Assembly (NCBI GenBank): GCA_964036045.1
Contig: OZ038384.1
Location: 39,224,844-39,288,843, forward strand
DNA length: 64,000 bases
Source: Eutreptiella sp. 'Long Island Sound 2002'
Lineage: Eukaryota > Euglenozoa > Euglenophyceae > Eutreptiales > Eutreptiaceae
Direction of reading: 5' to 3'
Made by a program: the position numbers and the translations under genes. The notes under the pieces are model-generated. The model was not told the origin of the DNA. It made no database searches and worked only from the letters and a program-made list of their open reading frames with translations. Of the stretch, positions 1 through 9,964 are shown piece by piece. The stretch's first letter is position 1. Each line of letters opens with the position of its first letter.

Positions 1-2254
1 GGCTCCGAGGAGGAGGCAGCAATATTGCCCTTGGGTTGCGAAAGAGGATCCTCTTCATCAAAAAGGAGGGGGGAAGTTGACGGGGGCAAGGGCTCAGAGT
101 CGGAGGCTGTGGTAGGAGCAAATTCTCTGGGCTTCCAACAACGCACTTCCCCCTGCCATTCATTCTCCGGGATGCTGCCGGGGACTCGGAGGGAGCGATC
201 CGCATTGATGATGCGCAGTGCTTCCTTGATGAATCCTGTCGGCAAAGGTGTCAGGATAACATCAACGTCCTCTAGGCTTCTCTGATGGCCAGCCACCTTG
301 TCACAAAGATGCAACGATTCATAGCCACATGACCAACCATCCTTTTGAAAACCCAAAGGCTAGGCATGTGTGGAAACACCCTTTGAGTGGAGGCGCTTCA
401 ACATTGGCCGGACCAACTACCAAGGAAGTACCGGGAAGTGGCTCCCAAATGTGGACTTTGAAGGCCCATACTGGCACTCTACAGTCCACGGCACAAACAA
501 ACCAATGGAGCCCATTACGATCGTCACTATTAACAATAAATATGTGGTGGCGCCTCCAAGCCAAACCATCGGTTGTATGACCGGTGCCCTTACTGCCTTC
601 CTACTTCCTCATGATGTTCACGCGGGACACAATGTATGTCACAGCTGCAATCCATGCCTGAGGCTCACCAACCTCATTGTGGCACAAGTTGTGGTTAAGC
701 CATGCAAGAATGTCCTTGTCGCTCAACCAATCTCCCACAACAAGAGGCTTGGTTTCATCAACAGGCGTATGTCGGGTCACCTGCTCGGAAATGCCAGCAT
801 CCGACAGCTCGGCTACTTTGGAGGAAGTGGCAACATTTGAAAGCCCACTCACCCTACTAGCTAGTACCAACACCCCGTATGTGTCCACCTCATCCTCAAC
901 ACGACCAAGGGGCAAGGTGGCTTGCAGGAGAGAATCCACGTCAACCTCCGTTTCCAATTGTTGTACAACCACGCATCCCCATCAGCAGGCATGCAGCCTC
1001 ACATAGGGCACTCGACCGTGGTCAAGCAAAACCACAACCTTTGCAGTGCATGCACCACAACACTTTCCGCTTGCATTGCCCACAAGTCCAAGGGGTCCGG
1101 AAAAGGTTCAACCGGTGCCATGCCTTCCTATGCAGGGCGGAGTCGCCTTTGAGGGGCACTACCATAGCATCCTCAGACGCATGTGACGTTGCACCATCCG
1201 CATTGGATCGTGGACCTCGTCGTTTCACTCCCTTCTTGCGGGCTTTCTTTGAGGAAGACTGTTTTGGTCGTTCCGCCCGTGTAGTGACCAAGCGTTCCAC
1301 ACGTCCCAACTGGAAGGGTCGTTGGGCAATCAACTCCCAAGAGTACTGGGTGGGCACCTTGAAGCGTGGAACCTTCACAATGTGCCACAAAAGGATGCCT
1401 TCACACATGACATATGTACCGTATGTTGGGCAAGTGCAACACTCTACGTTGACCCGGTGGATTGACATGAAGGCAACAAAATCCTTCAATAGCAACAATT
1501 TGCCTTTCTCTAACTTTCGCAATGTGTTATTCCACGATGTCAGTGCAGAGGCATCAACAAGGGGGTGTGTCCTCACTAGCTCGCTGTTGCGTCCCCCCTT
1601 TTTTTCTACTTCTCTCCCCTTGATGAAAAAAGTGGGCATCTCCTGCATCAAAAAAGTGGCAGCCTCGTGAATGGCCTGACTTTCTTGCCACATCCACGGG
1701 GCACGGCCAGTGAAAGTGTAAGAATGCCAACCCCACATTTGCCAAGGAATCCCATTGACAAGGAATTCTGCCAAAGTGGACATGCGATGCTCAGTTTCAA
1801 ACTTGAGCATATTGGCGTGTGGCTCGGAGCGCGTGGCAGCAGGGATGCCCGGGGGTGAGGCACCACAGAACCAATATGTGCGCTTGTCAATGCATTGTGT
1901 ACCTAACCATCCAATCACACCATGGAACACTTTTATAAGTGCACATGAGCAAAGACAACAACTCGCAACACGGCCTGCATATGTTATGTGCCATTTGTGT
2001 TGCCTATGTTGCCTATGTTGCCTATGGTCATAGCAACTCAAGGTGGTGGTCGCGGACCACGGCCCACAAGGGTACATCACCTCTCCCGGCTTACACCACA
2101 TTTGCAAGACACAAACCTTGGCCAAACTGCAATATTTGAGCTGGATGTTAAAACGACCAGAGGAGCCAATCAAGGGGAGGAACCAAAGAAATGCCAATAC
2201 CAAATGGGTATGTCTGGCACGGCCCCCTGTGCAAAGCAAGGGGGGGGGGGGCAC
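1..2254 (-). CDS. Ulp1/C48-type cysteine peptidase fusion gene, partial at its 3' end
   Basis: Best model, minus strand: exon A about 2254-1030, exon B 945-605, exon C 553-421, exon D 359 to the window edge. Introns 604-554 (51 bp) and 420-360 (61 bp) are GT-AG and keep the frame; the A/B junction is unresolved. Exon A encodes an unrecognised region with a Lys/Arg-rich, nuclear-signal-like stretch and a Cys cluster (CGQC...CMHC). Exon B has the DWLSDKDIL segment that begins many Ulp1 domains. Exon C has the His-Trp motif (NGLHWFV), and exon D has the Gln and Cys motif GFQKDGWSCGYESLH. The family removes SUMO-like modifiers, and such domains are often carried by transposable elements. The usual Asp after the His strand appears to be Glu (IWEPL). 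The downstream tail is acidic and Ser/Pro-rich. The N-terminus is uncertain because the ORF starts in a poly-C tract. Gene confidence is good; host or transposon origin is unknown. Confidence 0.7.
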
Positions 2255-2344
2255 AACACCCCAAAGCTAATGGTGCAATGAGCCGTTACCCGCCGGCCAG
2301 CCTGCTCAAGGCACCGTAGGGTCCCAATGCAAGGGACAAAAATC

Positions 2345-2444
2345 AGAAGTAGCTCGTTCTGGACCCCAACTCAAGGGGCCAGGCCAAAGCATAGGAGTCC
2401 ATCACCCCAACTCGAGGGGCCACGCCAAAGCGTGGGAGGCCATC
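2345..2444. repeat. Relic units of the 48-bp minisatellite family
   Basis: Two degenerate units carry the diagnostic 'ccccaactc(a/g)aggggcca' and 'aaagc(g/a)t' segments of the arrays at 5,727-6,191 and 21,135-31,490. A further unit in reverse orientation lies near 2,745-2,775. Confidence 0.6.
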
Positions 2445-2908
2445 ACCAGGGGTGATGTAGCCAATTTGTCCACATGTGGGCCACTTTTGATTTTGTCCTC
2501 TGCTCTGAAGTGTTGGGGACCCCTGGCCGGCGGGAGTGATGTATGTCCACTTGTGGGCCACTATTGATTCTGTCCCCCGCTTTAAAGCGTTGGGGACCCC
2601 TTAGACAGTAGGGGTGATGTAGCCAAGCTGCCCACTTGTGGGCACTTCTGATTTTGTCCCCCGCTTTGAAGCGTTGGGGACCCCCCGGACGGCAAGGGTG
2701 ATGTAGCCACAAGGCCCACTTGTGGGCCACTTCTGATGGACCTCCACGCTTTGGCATCGCCCCTCGAGTTGGGGTACCTTCGGGGGGGGTCCCCAACGCT
2801 TCAGAGCAGGGGACAAAATCAGAAGTGGCCCACAAGTTGGCACATTGGCCACATCACCCCTGCCGTCTGGGGGGCCATCGCTTCAAAGCGGGGGACAAAA
2901 TCAGCAGT
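2445..2908. repeat. Tandem ~84-bp repeat with fold-back organisation
   Basis: Three to four direct units of about 84 bp (gtgatgtagcc ... gattttgtccccgctttgaagcgttgggga) run from 2,445 to about 2,740. After a reversed 48-bp-family unit, the same sequence continues inverted from about 2,787 to 2,908 (ggggtccccaacgctt ... acaaaatcagaagtgg). The stretch can therefore fold back on itself. Relatives occur at 31,981-32,345, and a short match lies at 15,776-15,793. Confidence 0.65.
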
Positions 2909-3240
2909 GGGAAGTTTTTTTGTTCTTTGGCATAAATTGTGACTTTATAAAAAAGCGGAACTCGCTTTTTTTTTTTTTGCTGTTGGTCGCGTATCAAAAA
3001 AAGTGTACGTCGCGTAACAAAAAAAAAGGTGTAAATCACGTTTTTTTTCAAAGTGTAACCCATGTAACTTTTTTTGTTCAGGCACAGATCGTGTCGCAAA
3101 AACAGCGTAAGTTGCGCGCCATACATTTTCAATTTTTTTCCCACACTGGAGCTACGCCAAAAAAAAAACGCAACTTGCGCTGAAAAAAAAAGCGACTTAC
3201 GCCTGGCACCCGAAAAAAAAAAAGCGAGTTACGCCTGACA
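2909..3240. repeat. Homopolymer-punctuated degenerate repeat
   Basis: Runs of 7-13 A or T alternate with short 'gcg(t)aactt/gcgacttacgcc' words. The last 60 bp are two roughly 33-bp direct copies (poly-A, gcgacttacgcctggcac). No coding signal. A similar block lies at 5,391-5,580. Confidence 0.5.
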
Positions 3241-3345
3241 CCTGCTGGAGCTGCCGCTGCTACTAGAGCTGGATGTGTTGCTGCCATTAGAGCTTGAACT
3301 ACTGCTGGCTGCTGCAGTTTCCGTTGGCTGTGCTGGGGTCACCTT
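3236..3345 (-). CDS. Serine-rich exon fragment
   Basis: On the minus strand one frame reads through a low-complexity Ser/Asn/Gly segment preceded by an acceptor-like 'tttcttaag'. It is probably a piece of a disordered-region exon, cut off by the homopolymer repeat at 2,909-3,240. No family can be assigned; simple CTG-rich DNA would look much the same. Confidence 0.25.
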
Positions 3346-3925
3346 AAGAAAGTTGAGTGCGCACACGCTTTTCTTTTTTCTCTGAATGCTTGTCCTTCTC
3401 ACTCTTCAACCCCATCAGAGGAACCAGCAAAATGCTCCGAAGCCACAAAGAGGTTTCTGCATGGTGCCTGCATAAAGACAAACCGAAAAAAAGCAACCGC
3501 ACGGCTTCTGTAAACAAGAAAAGAAGGTGTGGCAGGAGCCTACTCCACGAAACCCGAGATTGTCGTGGGGCCTCAAATGGTCAGGTTGCAGTGTGCGCAT
3601 CAGGCTCTGGCCGCGCCTGCCCCACGGCTTTCATCACCTTTTGTCCATTCACCATTGTACACACTTGTAAGAGGAGGGGGGGGGTCCAGAGCCTTCCACC
3701 CACCCATCTGGCTGAAGACCCACCCACCCAGACCCCCCCCTTTGCAAGTTACCTCTTATAAACGCAGCCTGATGCACAAGCGGTTGGCAGTTGACTGCCG
3801 GGAGTTGGTCGGTAACCGCCGGTCCAGAGGGCTGTTCCTCAGAAGTGTGCTTGGACCCAACAAAAACCCTGCGTGTCATTGAAAGCCCTGCCCGCTGCAG
3901 CCCTGATACACTCCACACCAATGTA
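3346..3925. other. No supported gene
   Basis: Short overlapping open frames on both strands without recognisable protein features. A poly-G/poly-C segment lies near 3,670-3,750. Confidence 0.4.
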
Positions 3926-4759
3926 CTATCTGTGGGGAGTGGGGGTGATGAGGGTGTGTGTGCCAACCTGCAGACCGCCGCGCACTGCCTCACGCAGGCT
4001 CTCTTGCTTATCCTCCGCCAGCGGTAGCGCCACCGTTCCGTCCTCCGACAAGAACAACATCAATAGGCCCTGCATGATACCAATCTGGCGATTCAGATCC
4101 GCCTGTGCGGTCTCGACATCCCTCTTGAAGTCGCGCACCTTCTGTGCCAGTTCCACGTCGGCAGTCGCGAGCCGCTCGAGGAACGCCTCGTCAAGAACCT
4201 CCAAGTTCTGGCTGACAAGCGGCCGGAGGGTCCCGGGGTCTGCGGCACTGCGCCGCATCTGCAGAAGCAGCTGGTCCTGCACCTCCCTCTCAGTGAACGA
4301 CGTAGTCGTGAGCATGGCCAACCGAGGCTCGTCGCGGCGCGCCCACGGGAAAGGGCTGCCGATCGAGGGCGTGCCCTGGCCCATGGCCTGGCATATGCCT
4401 GACGTCCAGGCCGTAAGCACGGCGGCGGCGAAGGCAAAAGCGCCCAGAATCCCCGCTGAATGTGCACTTCCGGGGGCGGGGCGGGATGTTCCAAAGCGCA
4501 GGCGACGCGCATCATGTGGGTATCGGCTGTGATCATGCGCCATCACAACATGCGCGATGGAAGGGCTCATGCTGCGGCCTGCTTGGGGCACATACTCCCC
4601 ATGGAGTGTGGCCGCAGTGCGGCTGGCCGCCAGTACAGGGACATGAACCCACAGCTCGGAAGATGTCGCAGGGCGAGCCGCAAAGCCCACTGTGGTGACC
4701 ACCAGCATGGCCATGCAGCAGCATGCGCACCCCAAGGTATGCGGCCTGCGGCGCGGCAT
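3926..4759 (-). CDS. Plastid-targeted-type protein with tripartite leader, unknown function
   Basis: Single open frame of 277 codons from the ATG at 4759; the frame stays open upstream, but this Met places a hydrophobic signal at the N-terminus. Residues 9-25 are hydrophobic and end TTVG, followed by F26-A-A-R-P, resembling the Phe+1 (ASAFAP-type) junction of complex red plastids. Residues 27-100 are Ser/Ala/Arg-rich and poor in acids, like a transit peptide. Residues 102-119 form a second hydrophobic segment (GAFAFAAAVLTAW), fitting a thylakoid-transfer domain or a membrane anchor. The mature part (about 130-277) is soluble and charged, with a predicted coiled coil (VRDFKRDVETAQADLNRQ), and matches no family I recognise. 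No intron is needed. It looks like an intact single-copy host gene in an otherwise repetitive window. The targeting interpretation is inference. Confidence 0.7.
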   Translation of the reverse strand: MPRRRPHTLGCACCCMAMLVVTTVGFAARPATSSELWVHVPVLAASRTAATLHGEYVPQAGRSMSPSIAHVVMAHDHSRYPHDARRLRFGTSRPAPGSAHSAGILGAFAFAAAVLTAWTSGICQAMGQGTPSIGSPFPWARRDEPRLAMLTTTSFTEREVQDQLLLQMRRSAADPGTLRPLVSQNLEVLDEAFLERLATADVELAQKVRDFKRDVETAQADLNRQIGIMQGLLMLFLSEDGTVALPLAEDKQESLREAVRGGLQVGTHTLITPTPHR

Positions 4760-5390
4760 CCACAACCCCTTGTCCACAGCTAGATTGGAAGCAGGTGCTT
4801 CTTGGCGTTGTGTGGCCACTGCCAGGGTGGTACCGTAGGTCATCGGGCAAGGCTGCATTCTGTAAGAGGATGGAACTCTGTGGATGCAGCAGTGGAACTG
4901 GGACGGGCAGGCCTGTGCATTACAACAGGAGGGAGGCTGATGAGCAGTCTTAAGACCTAACACAAAAATTGTACTGGCCTTTGAAAAGCGGTGGGGGCAA
5001 ATTCTGGTGTTTGCAAAGCGGTTGGAGGACACTTGCCCAGGAGCAGTTGCAGCGGAATGGACACTCCCTTCCACATCGGCAACCCCCAACCCCATTCAAG
5101 GACCTGCCTGGCAACAGGGGATCGTACTGGTGCCCTGTATCCCAGAGTTACGATTGATGAAACAATGCCCGATGGCGCTGCACATGCAGGGGGCGGGGCG
5201 GCAGAACACAAGCATGACTATGCTTGGGGGGTGGGTCAAATGTGCCTTGTCATACTGCTCATAAGTTATACACCACAAAAGAGCACACACATTTTTATAT
5301 CGCAAGATATGAGGTGGCCATGTTACATCTGCTCCCATATATTTTGGGCAGAATCCTGATTAGCACCAGCTGCTCCCTATCTGAATCAGC
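4760..5390. other. Region upstream of the plastid-type gene
   Basis: The minus-strand frame of the 3,926-4,759 gene stays open upstream to about 5,095, so the start could be further upstream, but that extension has no recognisable feature. Nothing else is supported. Confidence 0.35.
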
Positions 5391-5580
5391 CATAGTCAAA
5401 AATGTAAGTCGTGTGAAAAAAATCGTCTAGTCGTGTAATCAATTTTTGCGGTAAATGCATGTAATTTTTTTGCAATATGTCGTGTGAATTATAAAAAAAA
5501 TGGAATTTTTTTTTGCGGTAAGGGCGTGTAATTTTTTTTTGCGGTAAGTTGTGGAATGTACAAAAAAAATGGAAAAATTC
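5391..5580. repeat. A/T-homopolymer repeat with 'gcggtaa' words
   Basis: Degenerate direct units of the type 'cgtgtaatttttttttgcggtaa' separated by A or T runs. It resembles the block at 2,909-3,240 and lacks coding features. Confidence 0.5.
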
Positions 5581-5726
5581 AAAGAAATGAAACCTTTGCA
5601 AAACGTGCGCAATAAGTACAGCTGCCGTTTCCGTACGGCACCCCATAGCGACCTTAACGATGGGATGCCAAGTCCACAAAGCACATTGGCACTAGACACA
5701 AAATCAGGCCCAAGAAAAGAGTCGTG

Positions 5727-6191
5727 ACCGCAACTCAAGGGGCCAAGCAACGAAGCGTGGATTGCGAGTCCCTATACCCAACTCAAGGGGCCACGCAACA
5801 AAGCGTGGATTGCGAGTCCCTAACCCCAACTCAAGGGACCACGCAACAAAGCGTGGATTGAGAGTCCTTAACCCCAACTCAAGGGGCCACACAACAAAGC
5901 GTGGATTGAGAGTCCCTAACCCCAACTCAAGGGGCCACGCAACAAAGCGTGGATTGCGAGTCCCTAACCCCAACTCAAGGGGCCACACAACAAAGTGTGG
6001 ATTGCGAGTCCCTAACCCCAACTCAAGGGGGTATGCAACAAGGCGTGGATTGAGAGTCCTTAACCCCAACTCAAGGGACCACGCAACAAAGCGTGGATTG
6101 AGAGTCCCTAACCCCAACTCAAGGGGCCACGCAACAAAGCGTGGATTGCGAGTGCCTAACCCCAACTCAAGGGGCCACGCAACAAAGCGTG
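5727..6191. repeat. 48-bp minisatellite, short array (~9.7 units)
   Basis: Direct units of 48 bp: gcgagtccctaaccccaact, then caaggggccacgcaacaaag, then cgtggatt. Each unit contains the dyad CCACGC-AACAAA-GCGTGG. Because 48 is divisible by three and the consensus lacks stops in several frames, the array produces long artefactual ORFs on both strands. Same family as 21,135-31,490. Confidence 0.95.
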
Positions 6192-6832
6192 CCAAAAGAT
6201 GCAGATGCCCCCTTGCAACCAATGCATGGGGTGGTAGCCAAGGAAGCCAAGGCCTGGGGAGCAACAGCCCTGCTCCTCTTGCAACTTGGGAGAGAATCGG
6301 AGAACAAACAAGTTGGAGTCCCGGTATTGAACCCTTGGAAACCCTTTGAGTTGTTTTTTGCCTTTTTCTCCGCATGAGCACCAGTGCTGGGGCTCTTGGA
6401 CCGCTGCTTCTTGTTGATCTGAGAAGATGTCGATGACTGTGACGCCGGCGATGCCTCCGGCTTCTGTGGGGAGGAGTGGACTGCTGCCTGGACCTCCTGG
6501 ACCTCCTGTCGAATGACATCCTTCAGCGCTTTGAGGGTAGCTGAATCCAGCGATATGGGCAACATGTTGTGTGACCCAGGGGGGGGGGGTCCTCAAGCAG
6601 AAGGCTATGGGCCTCCCGCAGGGGTGTGAGACGAGGGCACGCAGCACAGTGTTGAGACGATGCAGTTGTTGCTTTTGGTGCAAGCAAGCACAAACGCAAT
6701 GGTAGTGTCACCACCGACAGGGGCAACAAAAACACCTTCAGCAAGATGTGTTCTACTTTCTGTTGCATGATAAACTTCCGCAAGTTTCTTTTCTAGGGCT
6801 GCTTGCCGACGGCTTGTCTTTCCTTGCCTCAT
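6167..6832 (-). CDS. Basic, low-complexity protein gene ending in the minisatellite
   Basis: Exon 1 starts at the ATG at 6832 (MRQGKTSRRQAALEKKLAEV) and probably ends at a GT near 6737. A second open segment from about 6565 encodes a helical stretch (SATLKALKDVIRQEVQEV), then Ser/Pro-rich sequence with Lys/Arg clusters (NKKQRSK, EKKAKNN) that could be nuclear signals. The frame then enters the 48-bp array and stops after TLCCVAP, a peptide encoded by the array itself, so the C-terminus may have been replaced by repeat expansion. No family recognised; a Gag-like or chromatin protein is possible. The intron is inferred only from the frame change across a poly-G tract. Confidence 0.45.
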
Positions 6833-7560
6833 CTGTCACCAAACTGAAGCGTCGTCTCTTTATCACCAAATTAAAATTCAGGGCTGGGTGGGGAAACACG
6901 GCACCCTGAAAGCATGCTCTGCTTGTCGAGTCAAGGTGTACGCGGGTGTACACTCCCGCATACTCTATTCACCACCACTGGCGTTGTGCAGTCCCCATCC
7001 CCATCAGTGTCCAGTGCCTGCCATGCTGCCATCCCCCTCTCCTCTTACCCTGTGGGAATACCATTCAAGGGGTACTCTACTGGGAACCTGAGTCCGGAAG
7101 CAGGGAGCTGTTCAATGGCTATGCAACCCCAACTGCATCTGGTCCCCAAAATGCTGCATAAACCTTGCCTTACGCCTTGGCTGTACTCAAAATGCTCACC
7201 ATCTTTCAGGGAATGAAAAGATGAATGCGAAGTTGAAAATCATGTGGAACCATCGTTTCCTCCCCGCCTTGGACTGTACATAAGGGTTCTGAAGATGTTG
7301 GGTTCTGAAGATGTTGGGGGTGGGTTTGGGGTGGGGGGTCCTGGATCAGGGCTGGACCCCCAAGAATGCTCCTGGCGACAAATCAACGGTCATACTGTCT
7401 CATGGCTGATGTGGGGTGACTTTCCGGAACTGAAATTAATCTGTTTCCAACACCCCAGACTCTTTCATCACCACATTTATAATTCTTTCCATGTTTTCCC
7501 GATTCTTGCCTTAAACCTGCTGCCCACCCACCAAAAACCCCAGAGTCAGATGCTTCCCTT
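6833..7560. other. No supported gene
   Basis: Overlapping short frames only. Nothing with domain or codon character could be identified. Confidence 0.35.
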
Positions 7561-7569
7561 CCTTATCTT

Positions 7570-8030
7570 TTGCATCTTCTTCGCATCAGGGGTCCTTTTT
7601 TTTGTGGTGAAGCCACACCGCTTGTCAAACCAGCATCTGTCAGAGCGGACAAGCTTTCAGCTGATGGCACATTGCAAGAAGGCAACTGTGGGATTCAAAC
7701 ACCCAGATTGCAGAGGAAGTCACAAAGTTGGCAGGTGCAGCTGGCATTGGATATGCACACAAATCTGCATGAGCTGTAAGCGTCGGTTTCTCCAAGGCGG
7801 TCAAAATGGCTAGGTGCGGCATCAGACACACGGTGGGTATGGTATGTTGTTGCCAAGTCAGTGCTACCAACTCCAGCCTGGTCGCGAACCCATTTGGACG
7901 AAATCTGAGGGCGCCTGTCACCTCCTCAGCAGTGCCAGCCGGCCGACTTCAGCCAGTCTGTCTGTTTAAGATTCCCTCGGACGTCAACATGGAAGAGTGG
8001 CTCAGAGTGCTCATCAGGCTATACAGTTAC
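7570..8030 (+). CDS. Possible exons of an unknown gene
   Basis: Three plus-strand segments look protein-like: about 7,600-7,670 (VKPASVRADKLSADGTLQ), about 7,672-7,765 in another frame (QLWDSNTQIAEEVTKLAG) and about 7,855-8,030 (LFKIPSDVNMEEWLRVLI). The frame changes could be short introns, or the gene may be broken. No family recognised. Confidence 0.25.
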
Positions 8031-8217
8031 ACTGCCACATGCTGACAGGGGCATCTGCTTGGAAATATGCCGTTGCGCCCGCAGCACCCCCCGCCTTGTC
8101 CTTGACCAGCAGGTGGTCGTTTGGGCACGACCGTTCACACTTGTGCAGCCCAAAGAAAAATTGTGCACAAGGGGCGTCCGTGTGTAGGGGGGCGGGGGGG
8201 GGGGGGGGGGCGAAGCT

Positions 8218-8559
8218 TTAAATCGAGCCTGGAAAATGGCGTTTGGGACACAGGAGTAGCACAGCCCATGGGTTGCTGCAAATGCGCATATCGGCAAAAA
8301 CACAACCAGGCGTTTCAGAAGACTTGATTATGATCAACATCAACAGCAATGTGGCTGGGTCCACGATTTGCGTGTCATGCATACAGTATTGCGCCGTGAG
8401 CATCTGCACTTGGCTGGGGGACAGGGCCCAACGCCTTGTGGACGGTGTCGAACGGAAAAGGGGGGGGCATACAGGCTGAAAGAGGGGGGTCGTGTCAGGA
8501 GCTGCCAAGTTTTCTAACAACAAAAGGAGAACCCACCTGCTAACAGACCCCCTTCCCAC
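8218..8559 (-). CDS. Possible exon, unknown gene
   Basis: The minus-strand frame includes STRRWALSPSQVQMLTAQYC and a following hydrophobic helix (PATLLLMLIIIKS). It sits just beyond a 20-base poly-G run (about 8,190-8,210) where assembly may be unreliable. It may belong with the minus-strand fragments at 8,698-9,946. Confidence 0.25.
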   Translation of the reverse strand: MGRGSVSRWVLLLLLENLAAPDTTPLFQPVCPPLFRSTPSTRRWALSPSQVQMLTAQYCMHDTQIVDPATLLLMLIIIKSSETPGCVFADMRICSNPWAVLLLCPKRHFPGSI

Positions 8560-8697
8560 TCTCGTTTCACTGCGCCTCGAGGGTTTTTGCAGGTCAGTGC
8601 CTGTGGTCGTTGCTTGATCTTGCTAAGGAACGCCCCCTCAAGAACGCCTTTGTGGCAGGCATGGTAGTTGACTTCTAAATGACAGCAGGTGGATCAA

Positions 8698-9306
8698 CTA
8701 GCTTTCCGTCCACCAGGCAAAATTTGCTGCCCACTCAATGTCCCATTCGCCCATCAACAGGCGGTTTACAATGCCCATTGGACACAGAGCTTTCCCAATG
8801 AAACCTGTGTCCCTCTGTGGCAGGCGTAGTCTCTGAAAAGCGGACCACACTTGAAAGAAGGGCCTTGCCGGTCTTATCCTGCTGCAAAAGTGAGTGGAGC
8901 GTGATCCCCCATTGGCCCCATAAACAGGCAACGTGGGTGCTCCTTTGGTGTGCGGAAACTGAACAAAGCCTCTGGTGCTCCGGAAGCACAGATTATCCTC
9001 CAAGTCAGGGCAATGATGTCCAGGTGGTCCACCTGTACAAAACCCCCGAATAACAACTTCTGCCAACAGCGTACTCCCTGGCGCACCAACTGCGGGGAGT
9101 AATAATCTAATGTGTGCTCACTACAAAACACTGAGTGCCAAACCCCATGTCTGATAGCCGGTGGGAATATGCACTGAGCACCTCTTGCAAAAAACTGGGC
9201 GAAGGGCACACTTGGGTCCCGTGCACAGACAAGGCCATGCGGGTGCATGACGGTGCATGATGAGCCACAGGTAAGCGTTTGTTAGGGCGTTGGGGCCATA
9301 TTGCAA
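8698..9306 (-). CDS. Possible exons, unknown gene
   Basis: Minus-strand frames at 9,306-9,121 and 9,066-8,698 carry aromatic and Cys-rich coding-like peptides (WDIEWAANFAWWTES before a TAG). Frame changes between segments imply introns or damage. No domain recognised. Confidence 0.25.
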
Positions 9307-9514
9307 GAGTACTGGATAGAAATCACATCAAACAAAGAGAATTGGGTTGGAGTCGAGCAGAATGTTGCTAGAAAGGGACACAACTCTGATTGACCCCAGG
9401 TTTATGGTGAATCAATATCAACACCTTATAGCAACGTCTTCAATGGCAACAATCGGTTTTCAAGAATCAAAATCTTAAGACAACAAAGCCAGTTGCGGGG
9501 TTGCAGTGGTACAA

Positions 9515-9946
9515 TCATGCAGCAGCAAGGGGCATACCTTGTGTAGGGCATGTGTAGGGGGGGGGGCGTTTAAGGGGGGTTTTCGCTGTGAGGGGGTATC
9601 GTCCGCGGGAAGGGCACCCCCCCCCTTGCCCCCTGATTGCCGACCCAAGATGGAGCTGGTGGCCTAAAGGAATGCCATGCATGGAAACCAAATGAAATGC
9701 TTTACGGATCTGACAAAATGTCGGGCACTTCCAAACATTGGATATGGGACCCGGGTGTGATCCAACAATTTGCACCGCCGCTACCCGTGTGTGGGGTAGG
9801 GTTTCATCGGCTTGGGTATTTCCGGCAATGAGTACCAAAACCTTGGGACTGTGCGTATCCGAGGCGCTCATGGGGTTAGAAATACACCCTATGGTGCGAA
9901 ATGCATAAAGGGCAAGGCATAAAAGAAGGGATGTGTGTGATGCCAT
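9515..9946 (-). CDS. Exon with signal peptide, unknown secreted-type protein
   Basis: The ATG at 9946 begins a typical signal peptide (MASHTSLLLCLALYAFR) followed by soluble sequence (SPKVLVLIAGNTQADETLPH). The coding-like part ends near 9,655; the remainder down to 9,515 is low-complexity poly-C sequence and is probably intronic. The mature protein is not recognised. Confidence 0.35.
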   Translation of the reverse strand: MASHTSLLLCLALYAFRTIGCISNPMSASDTHSPKVLVLIAGNTQADETLPHTRVAAVQIVGSHPGPISNVWKCPTFCQIRKAFHLVSMHGIPLGHQLHLGSAIRGQGGGCPSRGRYPLTAKTPLKRPPPYTCPTQGMPLAAA

Positions 9947-9964
9947 ACTAGTGGGGGGACGCAA

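Noticed and set aside
879-1670. 263-codon plus-strand frame
   Set aside because: Antisense shadow of exon A/B of the Ulp1-type gene, which has the recognisable motifs.
5704-6519. 271-codon minus-strand frame through the short array
   Set aside because: Mostly the minisatellite period; the real minus-strand coding segment upstream is in another frame (6,565-6,320).
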